The notes: generated from the letters alone by a model not told the origin. A DNA stretch of 13,312 nucleotides from Bacillota bacterium (GCA_029219125.1 JAQXSU010000229.1:1-13312); one strand, 5' to 3'; counted from the first letter of the stretch, positions 1 through 6,035 are shown. Numbers and translations are program-made.

Positions 1-422
1 TCGGAAAGATGGAAGCGGAGGGTAAGGTTGCCATCGACCTGGACGGTGAAACCTTCGAAGTGACGAAGGATCTGGTGGACATCCGCATCAGCGCCAAGGA
101 AGGTTTCGCAGTGGCTATGGAAAACAACATCTTTACCATCCTGGATACCACGCTGACCGATGAACTCATCGACGAGGGTCTGGCAAGAGAGCTGATTTCC
201 AAGGTGCAGCAGATGCGTAAGCAGAAAGACTTCGAAATGATGGATAACATCGTGATTACCATCGAAGCGGGCGATGCGGTAAAGGCTGCAGTTTCCAAGC
301 ATGCTGATTATATCAGGAAGGAAACTCTGGCTGTGGAAATCGCAGAAGCAGGCGCAGACGCAGGTCTGGATAAGTTCGATCTGAACGGACACAAGACCGG
401 TATTGATGTGAAGAGAGTGTAA
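1..422 (+). CDS. ileS: Isoleucyl-tRNA synthetase, C-terminal fragment
   Basis: This is the 3' end of a gene that begins upstream of the window; the reading frame starts at base 3 and about 139 residues are visible, ending at TAA 420-422. The segment LTDELIDEGLARELISKVQQ followed by MRKQKDFEMMDNI is typical of the C-terminal region beyond the anticodon-binding domain of the eukaryote-like (type 2) bacterial IleS found in many Clostridia. IleS charges tRNA-Ile with isoleucine in the cytoplasm. The catalytic HIGH and KMSKS regions lie outside the window, so activity cannot be judged here. A hairpin terminator follows 47 bases after the stop. Identification rests on recognising this C-terminal sequence pattern. 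Confidence 0.88.
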   Translation, partial: GKMEAEGKVAIDLDGETFEVTKDLVDIRISAKEGFAVAMENNIFTILDTTLTDELIDEGLARELISKVQQMRKQKDFEMMDNIVITIEAGDAVKAAVSKHADYIRKETLAVEIAEAGADAGLDKFDLNGHKTGIDVKRV

Positions 423-468
423 GAGACCATAAGTCAGAACGAAACACTCGGTTTGTAACGCAATTCAG

Positions 469-508
469 AATCCCCCTGGTGGCGGAAACGTGATCCGGGG
501 GATTTTTC
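469..508 (+). terminator. Intrinsic terminator after ileS
   Basis: AATCCCCC (469-476) pairs with GGGGGATT (497-504), closing a 20-nt loop that can add three more pairs past a T/C mismatch. The run of T at 503-507 follows the stem directly. It separates ileS from rlmN. Confidence 0.85.
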
Positions 509-537
509 TTGTACTTTTGACGGTTTTGGCGTATACT
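509..537 (+). promoter_or_regulatory. Predicted sigmaA promoter of rlmN
   Basis: A -35 box TTGTAC (509-514, 4 of 6 consensus) and a -10 box TATACT (532-537, 5 of 6) are separated by 17 bp. The -35 sits in the tail of the ileS terminator. Transcription would begin near 544, giving a leader of about 69 nt. A better-looking TTGACG at 517-522 is only 9 bp from the -10 and was not used. Confidence 0.6.
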
Positions 538-550
538 TATGGACAGCAGG

Positions 551-582
551 TGCGTGGATTGAAATGCTGCGTGGATTGAAAT
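551..582 (+). repeat. Two copies of a 15-nt repeat resembling a CRISPR repeat 3' end
   Basis: TGCGTGGATTGAAAT occurs exactly at 551-565 and again at 568-582, a 17-bp period with only two bases between copies. A degraded third copy (TGTGTGGAAGAAA) follows at about 586-598 and runs into the ribosome binding region of rlmN. The unit equals the 3' part of the type I-C CRISPR repeat as I recall it (ending GTGCGTGGATTGAAAT). There are no spacer-length intervals and no left half of the CRISPR palindrome, so this is not an array. If the promoter call is right, both copies lie in the rlmN leader. Confidence 0.85.
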
Positions 583-612
583 CGTTGTGTGGAAGAAAGG
601 AAACAGGAGAGT

Positions 613-1689
613 ATGATCAACCTGAAAGACCTGCAGCTGCAGGAACTGGAAAACTTCATAAATGAGCTGGGTGAGCCGAAATTCCGGGCGAAGCAGGTCT
701 TCGGGTGGCTGTATAAGGATACCGGCAAAACGGACGGTTCAAGCGGCGGACCGGGCGGCGTGACGGACTTCGACCAGATGACCAATGTGCCGAAAGCCCT
801 GCGTGAAAAACTGGCGGAACGGGCCAGCCTGGGTATCCTGGAACCGCTGCAGGTGCAGGTATCGAAGCTGGACGGAACACGGAAGTACCTCTTCGGTTTG
901 GAGGACGGCAACGCCATCGAGAGCGTTTTCATGAAGTATAAATATGGAAATTCCATCTGTGTGTCCTCTCAGGCAGGCTGCCGGATGGGGTGCAGATTCT
1001 GTGCATCCGGCATGGATGGGCTTAGGCGGAATCTGACACCGGGAGAGATCATCGGACAGCTGCTGGCGGCGGAAAAAGACACGGGGGAAAAGATCAATCA
1101 TGTGGTGGTCATGGGAACGGGAGAGCCATTTGATAACTACGAAAATCTGTCTGCGTTTCTCCGGCTGCTCCATGCACCGGAGGGACTGAACCTGAGTTTT
1201 CGGAACATCACCGTGTCCACCTGCGGCATTGTGCCCGGGATAATGGATTTTGGGGAGGACTTTCCTCAGGTGAACCTGGCCATCTCTCTGCATGCGCCAA
1301 ACGACGAGATCCGGTCCTCCATGATGCCGGTGAGCCGTGCATACCCGATGGACCAGCTTCTGGAAGCCTGCCGGCAGTACACGAAAAAGACATCCCGGCG
1401 GATCACCTTCGAATACACCCTGGTGAAGGGGGTCAACGATCAGCCGCATCATGGGGAGGAGCTGGCGGAAAAACTCAGAGGCATGCTTTGCCATGTGAAT
1501 CTGATTCCGCTGAACACGGTGAAGGAGAGCGGCCTTCATACCACGGAGCGGAAGGATGCGGAGCATTTCCGGGCCTTGCTGGAGGCAAAAGGCATCCCGG
1601 CAACCATCCGGAGAGAGCTGGGAGACGATATCGACGGGGCCTGCGGACAGCTGCGGCTGGCAAACTGCCGAAAAGGTCGAAAAGAGTAA
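613..1689 (+). CDS. rlmN: 23S rRNA (adenine-2503-C2)-methyltransferase RlmN
   Basis: RlmN is a radical SAM enzyme that methylates C2 of A2503 in 23S rRNA, and in some bacteria A37 of certain tRNAs. The predicted protein has 358 residues, normal for the family. The [4Fe-4S] motif is C123-x3-C127-x2-C130 (GCRMGCRFC). The further conserved cysteines are C116 (ICVSSQ) and C344 (GDDIDGACGQL); the latter is the methyl-carrying cysteine of the ping-pong mechanism. The SAM-binding MGTGEP segment is also present. The start is ATG 613, with an SD-like CAGGAG just upstream; an in-frame GTG at 589 would add eight residues not seen in the family and has no ribosome site. A Gly-rich insertion (about residues 36-49) follows the N-terminal FRAKQVFGWLY segment and looks longer than usual. 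The gene is preceded by its own promoter and followed by the promoter of the next gene. Confidence 0.96.
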   Translation: MINLKDLQLQELENFINELGEPKFRAKQVFGWLYKDTGKTDGSSGGPGGVTDFDQMTNVPKALREKLAERASLGILEPLQVQVSKLDGTRKYLFGLEDGNAIESVFMKYKYGNSICVSSQAGCRMGCRFCASGMDGLRRNLTPGEIIGQLLAAEKDTGEKINHVVVMGTGEPFDNYENLSAFLRLLHAPEGLNLSFRNITVSTCGIVPGIMDFGEDFPQVNLAISLHAPNDEIRSSMMPVSRAYPMDQLLEACRQYTKKTSRRITFEYTLVKGVNDQPHHGEELAEKLRGMLCHVNLIPLNTVKESGLHTTERKDAEHFRALLEAKGIPATIRRELGDDIDGACGQLRLANCRKGRKE

Positions 1690-1709
1690 AAAGATTTATG
1701 AATTTACCG

Positions 1710-1738
1710 TTGAATTGATGCGGGATTTAGTATATAAT
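1710..1738 (+). promoter_or_regulatory. Strong predicted sigmaA promoter of the P-loop gene
   Basis: TTGAAT (1710-1715) and a perfect TATAAT (1733-1738) are spaced 17 bp apart. Transcription would start near 1745, leaving a leader of about 47 nt. The CTCCT at about 1750 could pair weakly (5 bp) with the AGGAG of the ribosome site; I give this little weight. Confidence 0.75.
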
Positions 1739-1791
1739 GAAAAAAATGCTCCTCGACGAGCGGGGAAGACAAACTTAGGAGGCGATTTACC

Positions 1792-2214
1792 ATGGTTAAA
1801 TTATTAGTGGGACATAAAGGCAGCGGAAAGACGAAACAGATGATTGACATTGCAAACAGCACGGTGGAAACCAGCAAGGGCAGCGTCATCTTTATTAATA
1901 AGAATCACAGACTCATGTATGATCTGAAGTACAGAATCAGAGTCATCTGCATGGAAGATTTTGAACATATCACCAACTGTGATGAATACATCGGATTCCT
2001 GTATGGAATCATCAGTTCCGACCACGATATCGAAACGATCTTTATCGACAGCATCTTAAAGCACGCAGATTTCAAGATCAGCGATCTGCCTGAATTCATT
2101 GCGAGACTGAAGGACATCTCCAGGAACTACGGCATGGACTTCGTTGTAAGCGTAAGCGCAGAAAAGGAAGAAATGATCGGCGTTGATTTCGAAGGCTGCG
2201 AAATTCTCAACTAA
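1792..2214 (+). CDS. Small uncharacterised P-loop ATPase-like protein (140 aa)
   Basis: The function is unknown. The protein opens with a Walker A motif, GHKGSGKT (residues 7-14), directly after the first beta strand (VKLLV). A Walker B-like strand ETIFIDS with D86 follows, and then a third hydrophobic strand (FVVSVSAE, 117-124). This is a minimal, single-domain P-loop NTPase fold without recognisable extra domains, signal peptide or membrane segment. Short proteins of this type occur in Clostridia and, from memory, are sometimes labelled 'twitching motility protein PilT'; nothing here supports a pilus role. The start is fixed by a strong AGGAGG (ending about 8 nt before ATG 1792). The gene has its own near-consensus promoter and a strong terminator, so it is probably monocistronic and well expressed. 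Nucleotide binding is likely; substrate and partner are unknown. Confidence 0.85.
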   Translation: MVKLLVGHKGSGKTKQMIDIANSTVETSKGSVIFINKNHRLMYDLKYRIRVICMEDFEHITNCDEYIGFLYGIISSDHDIETIFIDSILKHADFKISDLPEFIARLKDISRNYGMDFVVSVSAEKEEMIGVDFEGCEILN

Positions 2215-2237
2215 CTGCTGAATGTACTGCTTTCTAT

Positions 2238-2272
2238 GGCGGTGGCTTTGCCATCGCCTGTTTTGCTTTTTT
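2238..2272 (+). terminator. Intrinsic terminator after the P-loop gene
   Basis: GGCGGTGGC (2238-2246) pairs with GCCATCGCC (2250-2258) through nine pairs, one of them G-U, around a TTT loop. A T-rich tail (TGTTTTGCTTTTTT) follows to 2272. Confidence 0.9.
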
Positions 2273-2276
2273 GGGA

Positions 2277-2299
2277 ATCGGGGAATCAAATCGGGGAAT
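2277..2299 (+). repeat. Short direct repeat upstream of the Nudix gene
   Basis: ATCGGGGAAT occurs at 2277-2286 (counting the leading A at 2277) and again at 2290-2299, with a 13-bp period; the related GGGAAT stands at 2273-2278. The copies lie between the terminator and the Nudix ribosome site. They may be a slippage duplication or part of the leader; no promoter is clear in this gap. Confidence 0.5.
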
Positions 2300-2316
2300 A
2301 ACAGAAGTGGGAGGAT

Positions 2317-3000
2317 ATGAAACGGATGAATGCGAAACAGATGAATTTGGAGCAGATTGAAAGAACTCTTTCGGAACGGCGTGTCGGCGCCATCGACGGA
2401 AGAAAATACTTCAGCGTGATGCTGCTTCTGGTGCAGGGGGAGGACGGTCTGCGGATCCTTTTCGAACAGCGATCCAGAAAGATGAAGACCCAGCCGGGCG
2501 ACGTGTGTTTCCCGGGTGGAAGGATCGAACCGGATGAAACCCCGCTGGAGTGCGCCTTAAGGGAGACAGAAGAGGAGATCGGCATCAGCAGGGAGCAGAT
2601 CCGGGTCCTGGGTCAGTTTGATACTCTGTATGAGATTTCAGATATCACCATGTATACCTTCGTGGGTGCGGTGAAGGAAGAAGCAATGCAGCATCTGAAG
2701 CTGAACCCTGCTGAAGTGGAAACGGTGTTTACGGTGCCGTATGAATTTTTCCTTGAGACGGAGCCTCTCAGCTATACGTACGACATCGTGCAGAAGGTGG
2801 AGGACTTCCCTTACGAGGCGGCGGGCATCCGTCCCGATTACAAGTGGCGTGTGGGCAAAAAAACAATCCCCGTGTATCACTACGGGGATGGGGATGAATG
2901 TCAGATCATATGGGGAATGACCGGACGGATTGTCAGCTGGTTCGTCAGCGAGATGGAACGCATGAACTGTATGAATGACGCAGAGCACATCGGCCTATAA
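2317..3000 (+). CDS. Nudix hydrolase, CoA diphosphatase-like
   Basis: The 227-residue protein carries a full Nudix box at residues 68-90: G68-x5-E74-x7-R82-E83-x-E85-E86-x-G89. The catalytic metal-binding REtEEeIG core is intact. Just before it, LFEQRSRKMKTQPGDVCFPGG resembles the LLTxRS...GxVxFPGG signature of the CoA-pyrophosphatase branch (NudL/PCD1-like), whose members cleave CoA and related nucleotides into 3',5'-ADP and 4'-phosphopantetheine. That substrate is inferred from family resemblance only. It is cytoplasmic, with no signal peptide. The GGGAGG site at 2309-2314 is only 2 nt from ATG 2317 and 11 nt from the in-frame ATG 2326, so the true start may be 2326. The stop codon overlaps the end of the convergent barstar-like gene. 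Confidence 0.9.
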   Translation: MKRMNAKQMNLEQIERTLSERRVGAIDGRKYFSVMLLLVQGEDGLRILFEQRSRKMKTQPGDVCFPGGRIEPDETPLECALRETEEEIGISREQIRVLGQFDTLYEISDITMYTFVGAVKEEAMQHLKLNPAEVETVFTVPYEFFLETEPLSYTYDIVQKVEDFPYEAAGIRPDYKWRVGKKTIPVYHYGDGDECQIIWGMTGRIVSWFVSEMERMNCMNDAEHIGL

Positions 3001-3288
3001 TTCCGCTTCGCCGAATTCCAGAGACAGATTATAATTTTCATCCAGACTGTCCTGAATGACCCTGTGGATCCGGGGCCAGTCTCTGCCCAGGCTTACCTCC
3101 AGTATTTCCACACCCAGGATTCGCAGGGTGGTAAAGCTGGAAATGGTGGTCAGGGCATCGTGCATGGCGTCCAGGTTGGATGCCATGAGAATGCCGCTCG
3201 GAAGCTGCTTTCTGACCGCTTCGAAAAACTCTTCCCGGTCACCGATGAGGCTGCCGTCGATGGTGATAATACGAATGTCTTCTGCCAT
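2995..3288 (-). CDS. Barstar-family ribonuclease inhibitor
   Basis: The 97-residue protein matches barstar (about 90 residues) in length and pattern: an N-terminal strand with IDGSLIGDREEFFEAVRKQL (barstar: INGEQI...LHQTLKKEL), then NLDAMHDAL, equivalent to barstar NLDALWDCL. The two inhibitory aspartates of barstar (D35, D39) correspond to D40 and D44 here. Barstar binds barnase in the cytoplasm and plugs its active site. The gene lies 8 bp downstream of a barnase homologue on the same strand, which makes the pairing convincing. ATG 3288 is preferred because GGAG lies about 11 nt upstream; the in-frame GTG at 3300 overlaps that site. The residue at barstar's W38 position is His, so the interface may have diverged. 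No signal peptide is seen. The stop overlaps the convergent Nudix stop region by 6 bp. Confidence 0.88.
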   Translation of the reverse strand: MAEDIRIITIDGSLIGDREEFFEAVRKQLPSGILMASNLDAMHDALTTISSFTTLRILGVEILEVSLGRDWPRIHRVIQDSLDENYNLSLEFGEAEL

Positions 3289-3296
3289 AATTGTTT

Positions 3297-3791
3297 TCAC
3301 TCCTCTCCGTACAGCAGCGTAAATGTTTCATAATGATCTGCTGTGTAATAAATCAAGCCGTCATCAGAAAAGACGATGCGCTCCGCACCGCGTCGGTCCG
3401 CCCCAAGTGTGTTGATATCACATTCATAATAGGTTCTGCCGTCTTTTTCCGGAAGATTTTCCTCATAATTTCCGAATTTATCACCACCGATGCACATGCC
3501 AGGCGCATAAGGCTCCAGAGAACCGCCTTCCCAGCCCAGATCACGGGCTTCTTTTTTCGTTATGAAATTATGCGGCAGACTTCCGTAGGCAATGAGATAC
3601 GCCGACACATCTTCCGCAGAAGTATAGCTTCCGTCAGGATCCGGTGCCGACTGACTGATGCCGGGTTCCGATACAGTGTCAGCACCTGTATTGCCCGGAT
3701 CTTCCGGTGCCGGCGCACATGCAGACAGAAGCGTAAAAAGAAGAAGAAAGACCGTCAGCAGCGACAGCTTCTTCAAGATGCTTTTTTTCAT
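3297..3791 (-). CDS. Barnase-family ribonuclease with lipoprotein signal peptide
   Basis: A guanyl-preferring endoribonuclease of the barnase (N1/T1) family is predicted; such enzymes cleave single-stranded RNA through a 2',3'-cyclic phosphate. The 164 residues comprise a signal peptide with lipobox LSAC (lipidated Cys at 25), an acidic Pro/Gly/Ser linker (about 26-57), and a full-length barnase domain (about 58-164). Aligned by eye, all the barnase catalytic residues are kept: K27=K79 (FITKKEA), E73=E123 (YECDIN), R83=R134, R87=R138, H102=H153 (TADHYETF). The lipobox predicts anchoring on the outer face of the membrane instead of free secretion. ATG 3791 is chosen because AAAGGA lies 7 nt upstream; TTG 3797 is less likely. 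The barstar-like gene follows 8 bp downstream and would guard against unexported enzyme. It could serve RNA scavenging or competition. Confidence 0.93.
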   Translation of the reverse strand: MKKSILKKLSLLTVFLLLFTLLSACAPAPEDPGNTGADTVSEPGISQSAPDPDGSYTSAEDVSAYLIAYGSLPHNFITKKEARDLGWEGGSLEPYAPGMCIGGDKFGNYEENLPEKDGRTYYECDINTLGADRRGAERIVFSDDGLIYYTADHYETFTLLYGEE

Positions 3792-3833
3792 ATTCAAATC
3801 CTTTCCTTTTGTTCACGCATGGTATTTCCTATT

Positions 3834-3862
3834 ATTCTACAGAATCCCGGACTGTTTGTCAA
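3834..3862 (-). promoter_or_regulatory. Predicted sigmaA promoter of the barnase-barstar operon
   Basis: On the minus strand a perfect -35 TTGACA (3862-3857) is followed after 17 bp by TAGAAT (3839-3834, 5 of 6). It lies about 43 bp upstream of the barnase ATG and should drive both genes. No clear operator is visible. Confidence 0.78.
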
Positions 3863-3925
3863 CGAACGGACGAAAACAACGGTACAGACGCCTAAAACAT
3901 GGCAGGGACGCCAGATTTTGAGGGG

Positions 3926-3954
3926 TAGGCACGGGCGAAAAAGCACGTTATAGT
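3926..3954 (+). promoter_or_regulatory. Predicted sigmaA promoter of the CAP-domain gene
   Basis: TAGGCA (3926-3931, 4 of 6) and TATAGT (3949-3954, 5 of 6) are 17 bp apart. Transcription would begin near 3961, at a perfect dyad, leaving a leader of about 47 nt. It is divergent from the barnase promoter, about 64 bp away. Confidence 0.55.
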
Positions 3955-3960
3955 AAAAGA

Positions 3961-3973
3961 GTCTTCTGAAGAC
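3961..3973. promoter_or_regulatory. Perfect dyad at the predicted CAP-gene start point
   Basis: GTCTTC and GAAGAC flank a single T. The dyad lies at the expected transcription start and could be an operator or a small 5' hairpin. Thirteen bases of symmetry can arise by chance, and no regulator is assigned. Confidence 0.35.
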
Positions 3974-4007
3974 AAGACGAATAGAAATGCCATGAAAGGA
4001 GACTGTT

Positions 4008-4697
4008 ATGAAAAAGAAACTGATGACTGTAGTACTGAGCACCATGGTGGTGCTGGGAGGTGCGGGAAATGCGCTGGCGGCTGAGAACGGCGCAGGCACT
4101 GAAGAGAGAGCCGGGGGCTGCTGGAAGCTCTTCGGCGGACAGGGTTATTTCTCAAAATATGTCTGCCAGGCAGGCGTATGGAAGCCGGGCACTTCCGGCG
4201 GTATCACGATTCCGGGTGTGCAGATGCCGGAGACAGAGAATAAACCGGAGAGCGGTGCCGGGGCCGGACAGGGAGCCGATCAGGAGTCCGGACAGGGATC
4301 CGGTGCACTGCAGAGCGGAACCAGACAGGCGCAGGTGGTGCGCCTGGTCAATCAGGAGAGAGCGGCTGCGGGACTGGGAAGTCTTGCTTCCGACAGTCAG
4401 CTTGCTGCTGCAGCCCAGAAGAAAGCGGAGGATATGGCGAAAAACGGATACTTTTCACACACCTCGCCAACCTACGGTTCGGCCTTTGACATGCTGAAGG
4501 CGGCGGGCATCTCCTACCGGACTGCCGGAGAAAACATCGCCAAGGGCCAGAAGACGGCGGAAATGGTGATGAACGGATGGATGAATTCTTCCGGTCACCG
4601 GGCGAACATCTTAAGCAGCGGTTATACCAGAATCGGTGTGGGTTATGCGGTGGATGGCGGCGGCACGCCGTACTGGGTGCAGATCTTCGCCGGATAA
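4008..4697 (+). CDS. Secreted CAP/SCP-domain protein (YkwD-like)
   Basis: The 229-residue protein has a Sec signal peptide (KKK, then a hydrophobic core, with cleavage likely after ALA, residue 24). A short mature N-terminal region with two cysteines (C38, C53) follows, then a Gly/Gln/Glu/Ser-rich linker (about 72-105) and a C-terminal CAP domain (about 107-229). The CAP cavity residues are visible: H151 (YFSHTSP), E175 (GENIA) and H197 (SSGHRANIL), ending with YWVQIFAG. Bacterial CAP proteins are exported and mostly of unknown function; some relate to spores or the envelope. No lipobox or sorting signal is seen, so it is probably released or loosely wall-associated. GAAAGGAG precedes ATG 4008 at a good distance. 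The stop codon lies within a 14-bp tandem duplication. Base composition is richer in GGC/GCG than in the lipoprotein gene downstream. Confidence 0.93.
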   Translation: MKKKLMTVVLSTMVVLGGAGNALAAENGAGTEERAGGCWKLFGGQGYFSKYVCQAGVWKPGTSGGITIPGVQMPETENKPESGAGAGQGADQESGQGSGALQSGTRQAQVVRLVNQERAAAGLGSLASDSQLAAAAQKKAEDMAKNGYFSHTSPTYGSAFDMLKAAGISYRTAGENIAKGQKTAEMVMNGWMNSSGHRANILSSGYTRIGVGYAVDGGGTPYWVQIFAG

Positions 4698-4717
4698 TAC
4701 ATCCCGGATAATACATC
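4690..4717 (+). repeat. Perfect 14-bp tandem duplication across the CAP-gene stop
   Basis: CCGGATAATACATC occurs at 4690-4703 and immediately again at 4704-4717. The first copy contains the last Gly codon and the TAA stop; the second copy lies in the 3' untranslated region in another frame. Confidence 0.9.
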
Positions 4718-4733
4718 AAAGTAAGCAGAATCA

Positions 4734-4765
4734 CTGCCTGCCGGAGATATCCGGCGGGCAGATTT
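4734..4765 (+). terminator. Hairpin after the CAP gene, weak U-tract
   Basis: CTGCCTGCCGGA (4734-4745) pairs with TCCGGCGGGCAG (4750-4761): twelve pairs with one G-U and a GATA loop. The tail is only ATTT, so this very stable stem may act as a weak terminator or 3'-end stabiliser. Confidence 0.65.
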
Positions 4766-4817
4766 AAAATTATGGAGAAATTATTAACAAATATTGACGT
4801 TTTCTGAAAAAATAGAC

Positions 4818-4846
4818 TTTCCCTTTCCTGTTTTTTGTATTATAAT
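4818..4846 (+). promoter_or_regulatory. Predicted promoter of the nucleoside ABC operon
   Basis: A perfect TATAAT stands at 4841-4846, about 46 bp before the lipoprotein start. The -35 at 17-bp spacing (TTTCCC, 4818-4823) is poor, and the region upstream is AT-rich. TTGACG (4794-4799) is too far away to serve this -10. The weak -35 may mean an activator is needed. Confidence 0.5.
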
Positions 4847-4852
4847 AGTGAA

Positions 4853-4867
4853 GATATAATTCATATC
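4853..4867. promoter_or_regulatory. Short perfect dyad near the ABC operon start point
   Basis: GATAT and ATATC flank AATTC, beginning about 7 bp past the -10 box. It could be an operator half-site pair. AT-rich symmetry of this size is common by chance. The leader is too short for a purine riboswitch. Confidence 0.25.
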
Positions 4868-4892
4868 GAGTAATTCTTTTAGGAGGGAAAAA

Positions 4893-6035
4893 ATGAAGAA
4901 GAAGTTACTTTCAATTCTGCTGATTTTAGCAATGGTTTTCTGCTTTGCTGCTTGCGGCGGAAACGACGAACCTGCTGCAGACGAACCTGCTGGAGATGAT
5001 CAGGGTACTGCAGTAGATTTCGATGCAATCGATGATAACTGCGAATCTGCAGACGGTACTTATCAGATCGCAATGGTTACTGACGTAGGTCAGCTGAAGG
5101 ATGGTTCCTTCAACCAGTTCACCTGGAACGGCTGCAAGGCTTATGCAAGCCAGAACGGCAAGACTTATAAGTACTATCAGCCTGCAAACGGCTCTCAGGC
5201 AACCGATGAAGACAGAATCAAGGCTATGACTGACGCATGCGAAGCTGGTGCTGAAGTTCTGGTAACCCCGGGCTTCCTGCAGGAAACTGCACTGGCAGCA
5301 GTAGCTCCGCAGTACCCTGAAGTTCAGTTCATCTTCGTAGATGGATGGGATATGGGTCTGGACAACCTGGTTGGCGTTAACTATCAGGAAGAACAGGCTG
5401 GCTATCTGGCTGGTTATGCTGCAGTTATGGAAGGCTTCACCAAGCTGGGCTTCTCCGGCGGCGGCGGCGGTTCCAACCCTGCATGTATCAGATACGGCTA
5501 CGGCTATGCACAGGGTGCAAACGATGCAGCTGGTGAAAAGGGCGTAACTGTTGAAATGCGTTACAGCTGGGAACACGGTTCCAGCTTCTCCGATTCTCCG
5601 GAACTGACAGCTATGCTGAAGGGCTGGTACGAAGCAGGTACTGAAGTGATCTTCATGTGCGGCGGTTCCATGTTCAACTCCGGTAAGGACGCTGCTGAAG
5701 CAGCAGAAGCTGCCCTGATCGGTGTAGACGTAGACCAGAGCAACCTGTCTGAAGCAGTTGTAACTTCCGCTATGAAGGATCTGGCTGGTTCCGTAATGCT
5801 GACTCTCGGCAAGTACTATGACGGTGGTGCGCTGATCAACGGTTCCATGACTCTGGGTGCTGCTGATGATGCAGTAGGTATCCCGACTGGTACCTGGTCA
5901 CTGGAAAACTGGACAGTGGAAGATTACGAAGCATTATATGCTAAGGTTAAGAGCGGTGAAATCGCAGTTGACAATGATTCTTCCATGGCAGATCCATCCG
6001 CTGCTGGCCTTGAAAACATCACTTTCGTAAAATAA
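4893..6035 (+). CDS. BMP-family nucleoside-binding lipoprotein of ABC importer
   Basis: This is the solute-binding component of a nucleoside importer. The 380-residue protein has a lipoprotein signal peptide with lipobox FAAC (Cys 21), an acidic Asp/Glu/Ala linker to about residue 42, and a BMP/PnrA-like periplasmic-binding fold. Family marks are MVTDVGQLKDGSFNQ (61-75), QFIFVDG (145-151), the hinge stretch FSGGGGGSNP followed by RYGYGYAQGAN (200-210), and IGVDVDQSNLSEAVVTSAMK (276-295). PnrA and NupN relatives bind purine or other nucleosides; the exact ligand is inferred. A strong AGGAGG lies 6 nt before ATG 4893. Codon use is strongly biased (GCT/GCA, GTA/GTT, AGA or CGT, few CGG), unlike the neighbours, which suggests very high expression. 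The gene is followed by a terminator and then the ATPase and two permeases, so it is likely made in excess over the transporter. Confidence 0.93.
   Translation: MKKKLLSILLILAMVFCFAACGGNDEPAADEPAGDDQGTAVDFDAIDDNCESADGTYQIAMVTDVGQLKDGSFNQFTWNGCKAYASQNGKTYKYYQPANGSQATDEDRIKAMTDACEAGAEVLVTPGFLQETALAAVAPQYPEVQFIFVDGWDMGLDNLVGVNYQEEQAGYLAGYAAVMEGFTKLGFSGGGGGSNPACIRYGYGYAQGANDAAGEKGVTVEMRYSWEHGSSFSDSPELTAMLKGWYEAGTEVIFMCGGSMFNSGKDAAEAAEAALIGVDVDQSNLSEAVVTSAMKDLAGSVMLTLGKYYDGGALINGSMTLGAADDAVGIPTGTWSLENWTVEDYEALYAKVKSGEIAVDNDSSMADPSAAGLENITFVK

Noticed and set aside
551..598. A CRISPR array
   Set aside because: The copies are only 2-3 bases apart, lack the left half of the repeat and have no spacers or nearby cas genes.
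589..612. GTG 589 as the start of rlmN
   Set aside because: It has no ribosome binding site and adds eight residues not found in the family; ATG 613 has CAGGAG upstream.
739..1566. A 275-codon open frame on the minus strand inside rlmN
   Set aside because: It is antisense to a gene with clear RlmN motifs, has no family resemblance and looks like a codon-bias shadow.
3291..3953. A 220-codon plus-strand frame opposite the barnase gene
   Set aside because: It runs antisense to a convincing lipoprotein-barnase gene and its promoter, and has an Arg-rich composition typical of a shadow frame.
4847..4892. A purine riboswitch ahead of the nucleoside transporter
   Set aside because: The leader between the -10 box and the start codon is only about 46 nt, and the conserved loop sequences are absent.
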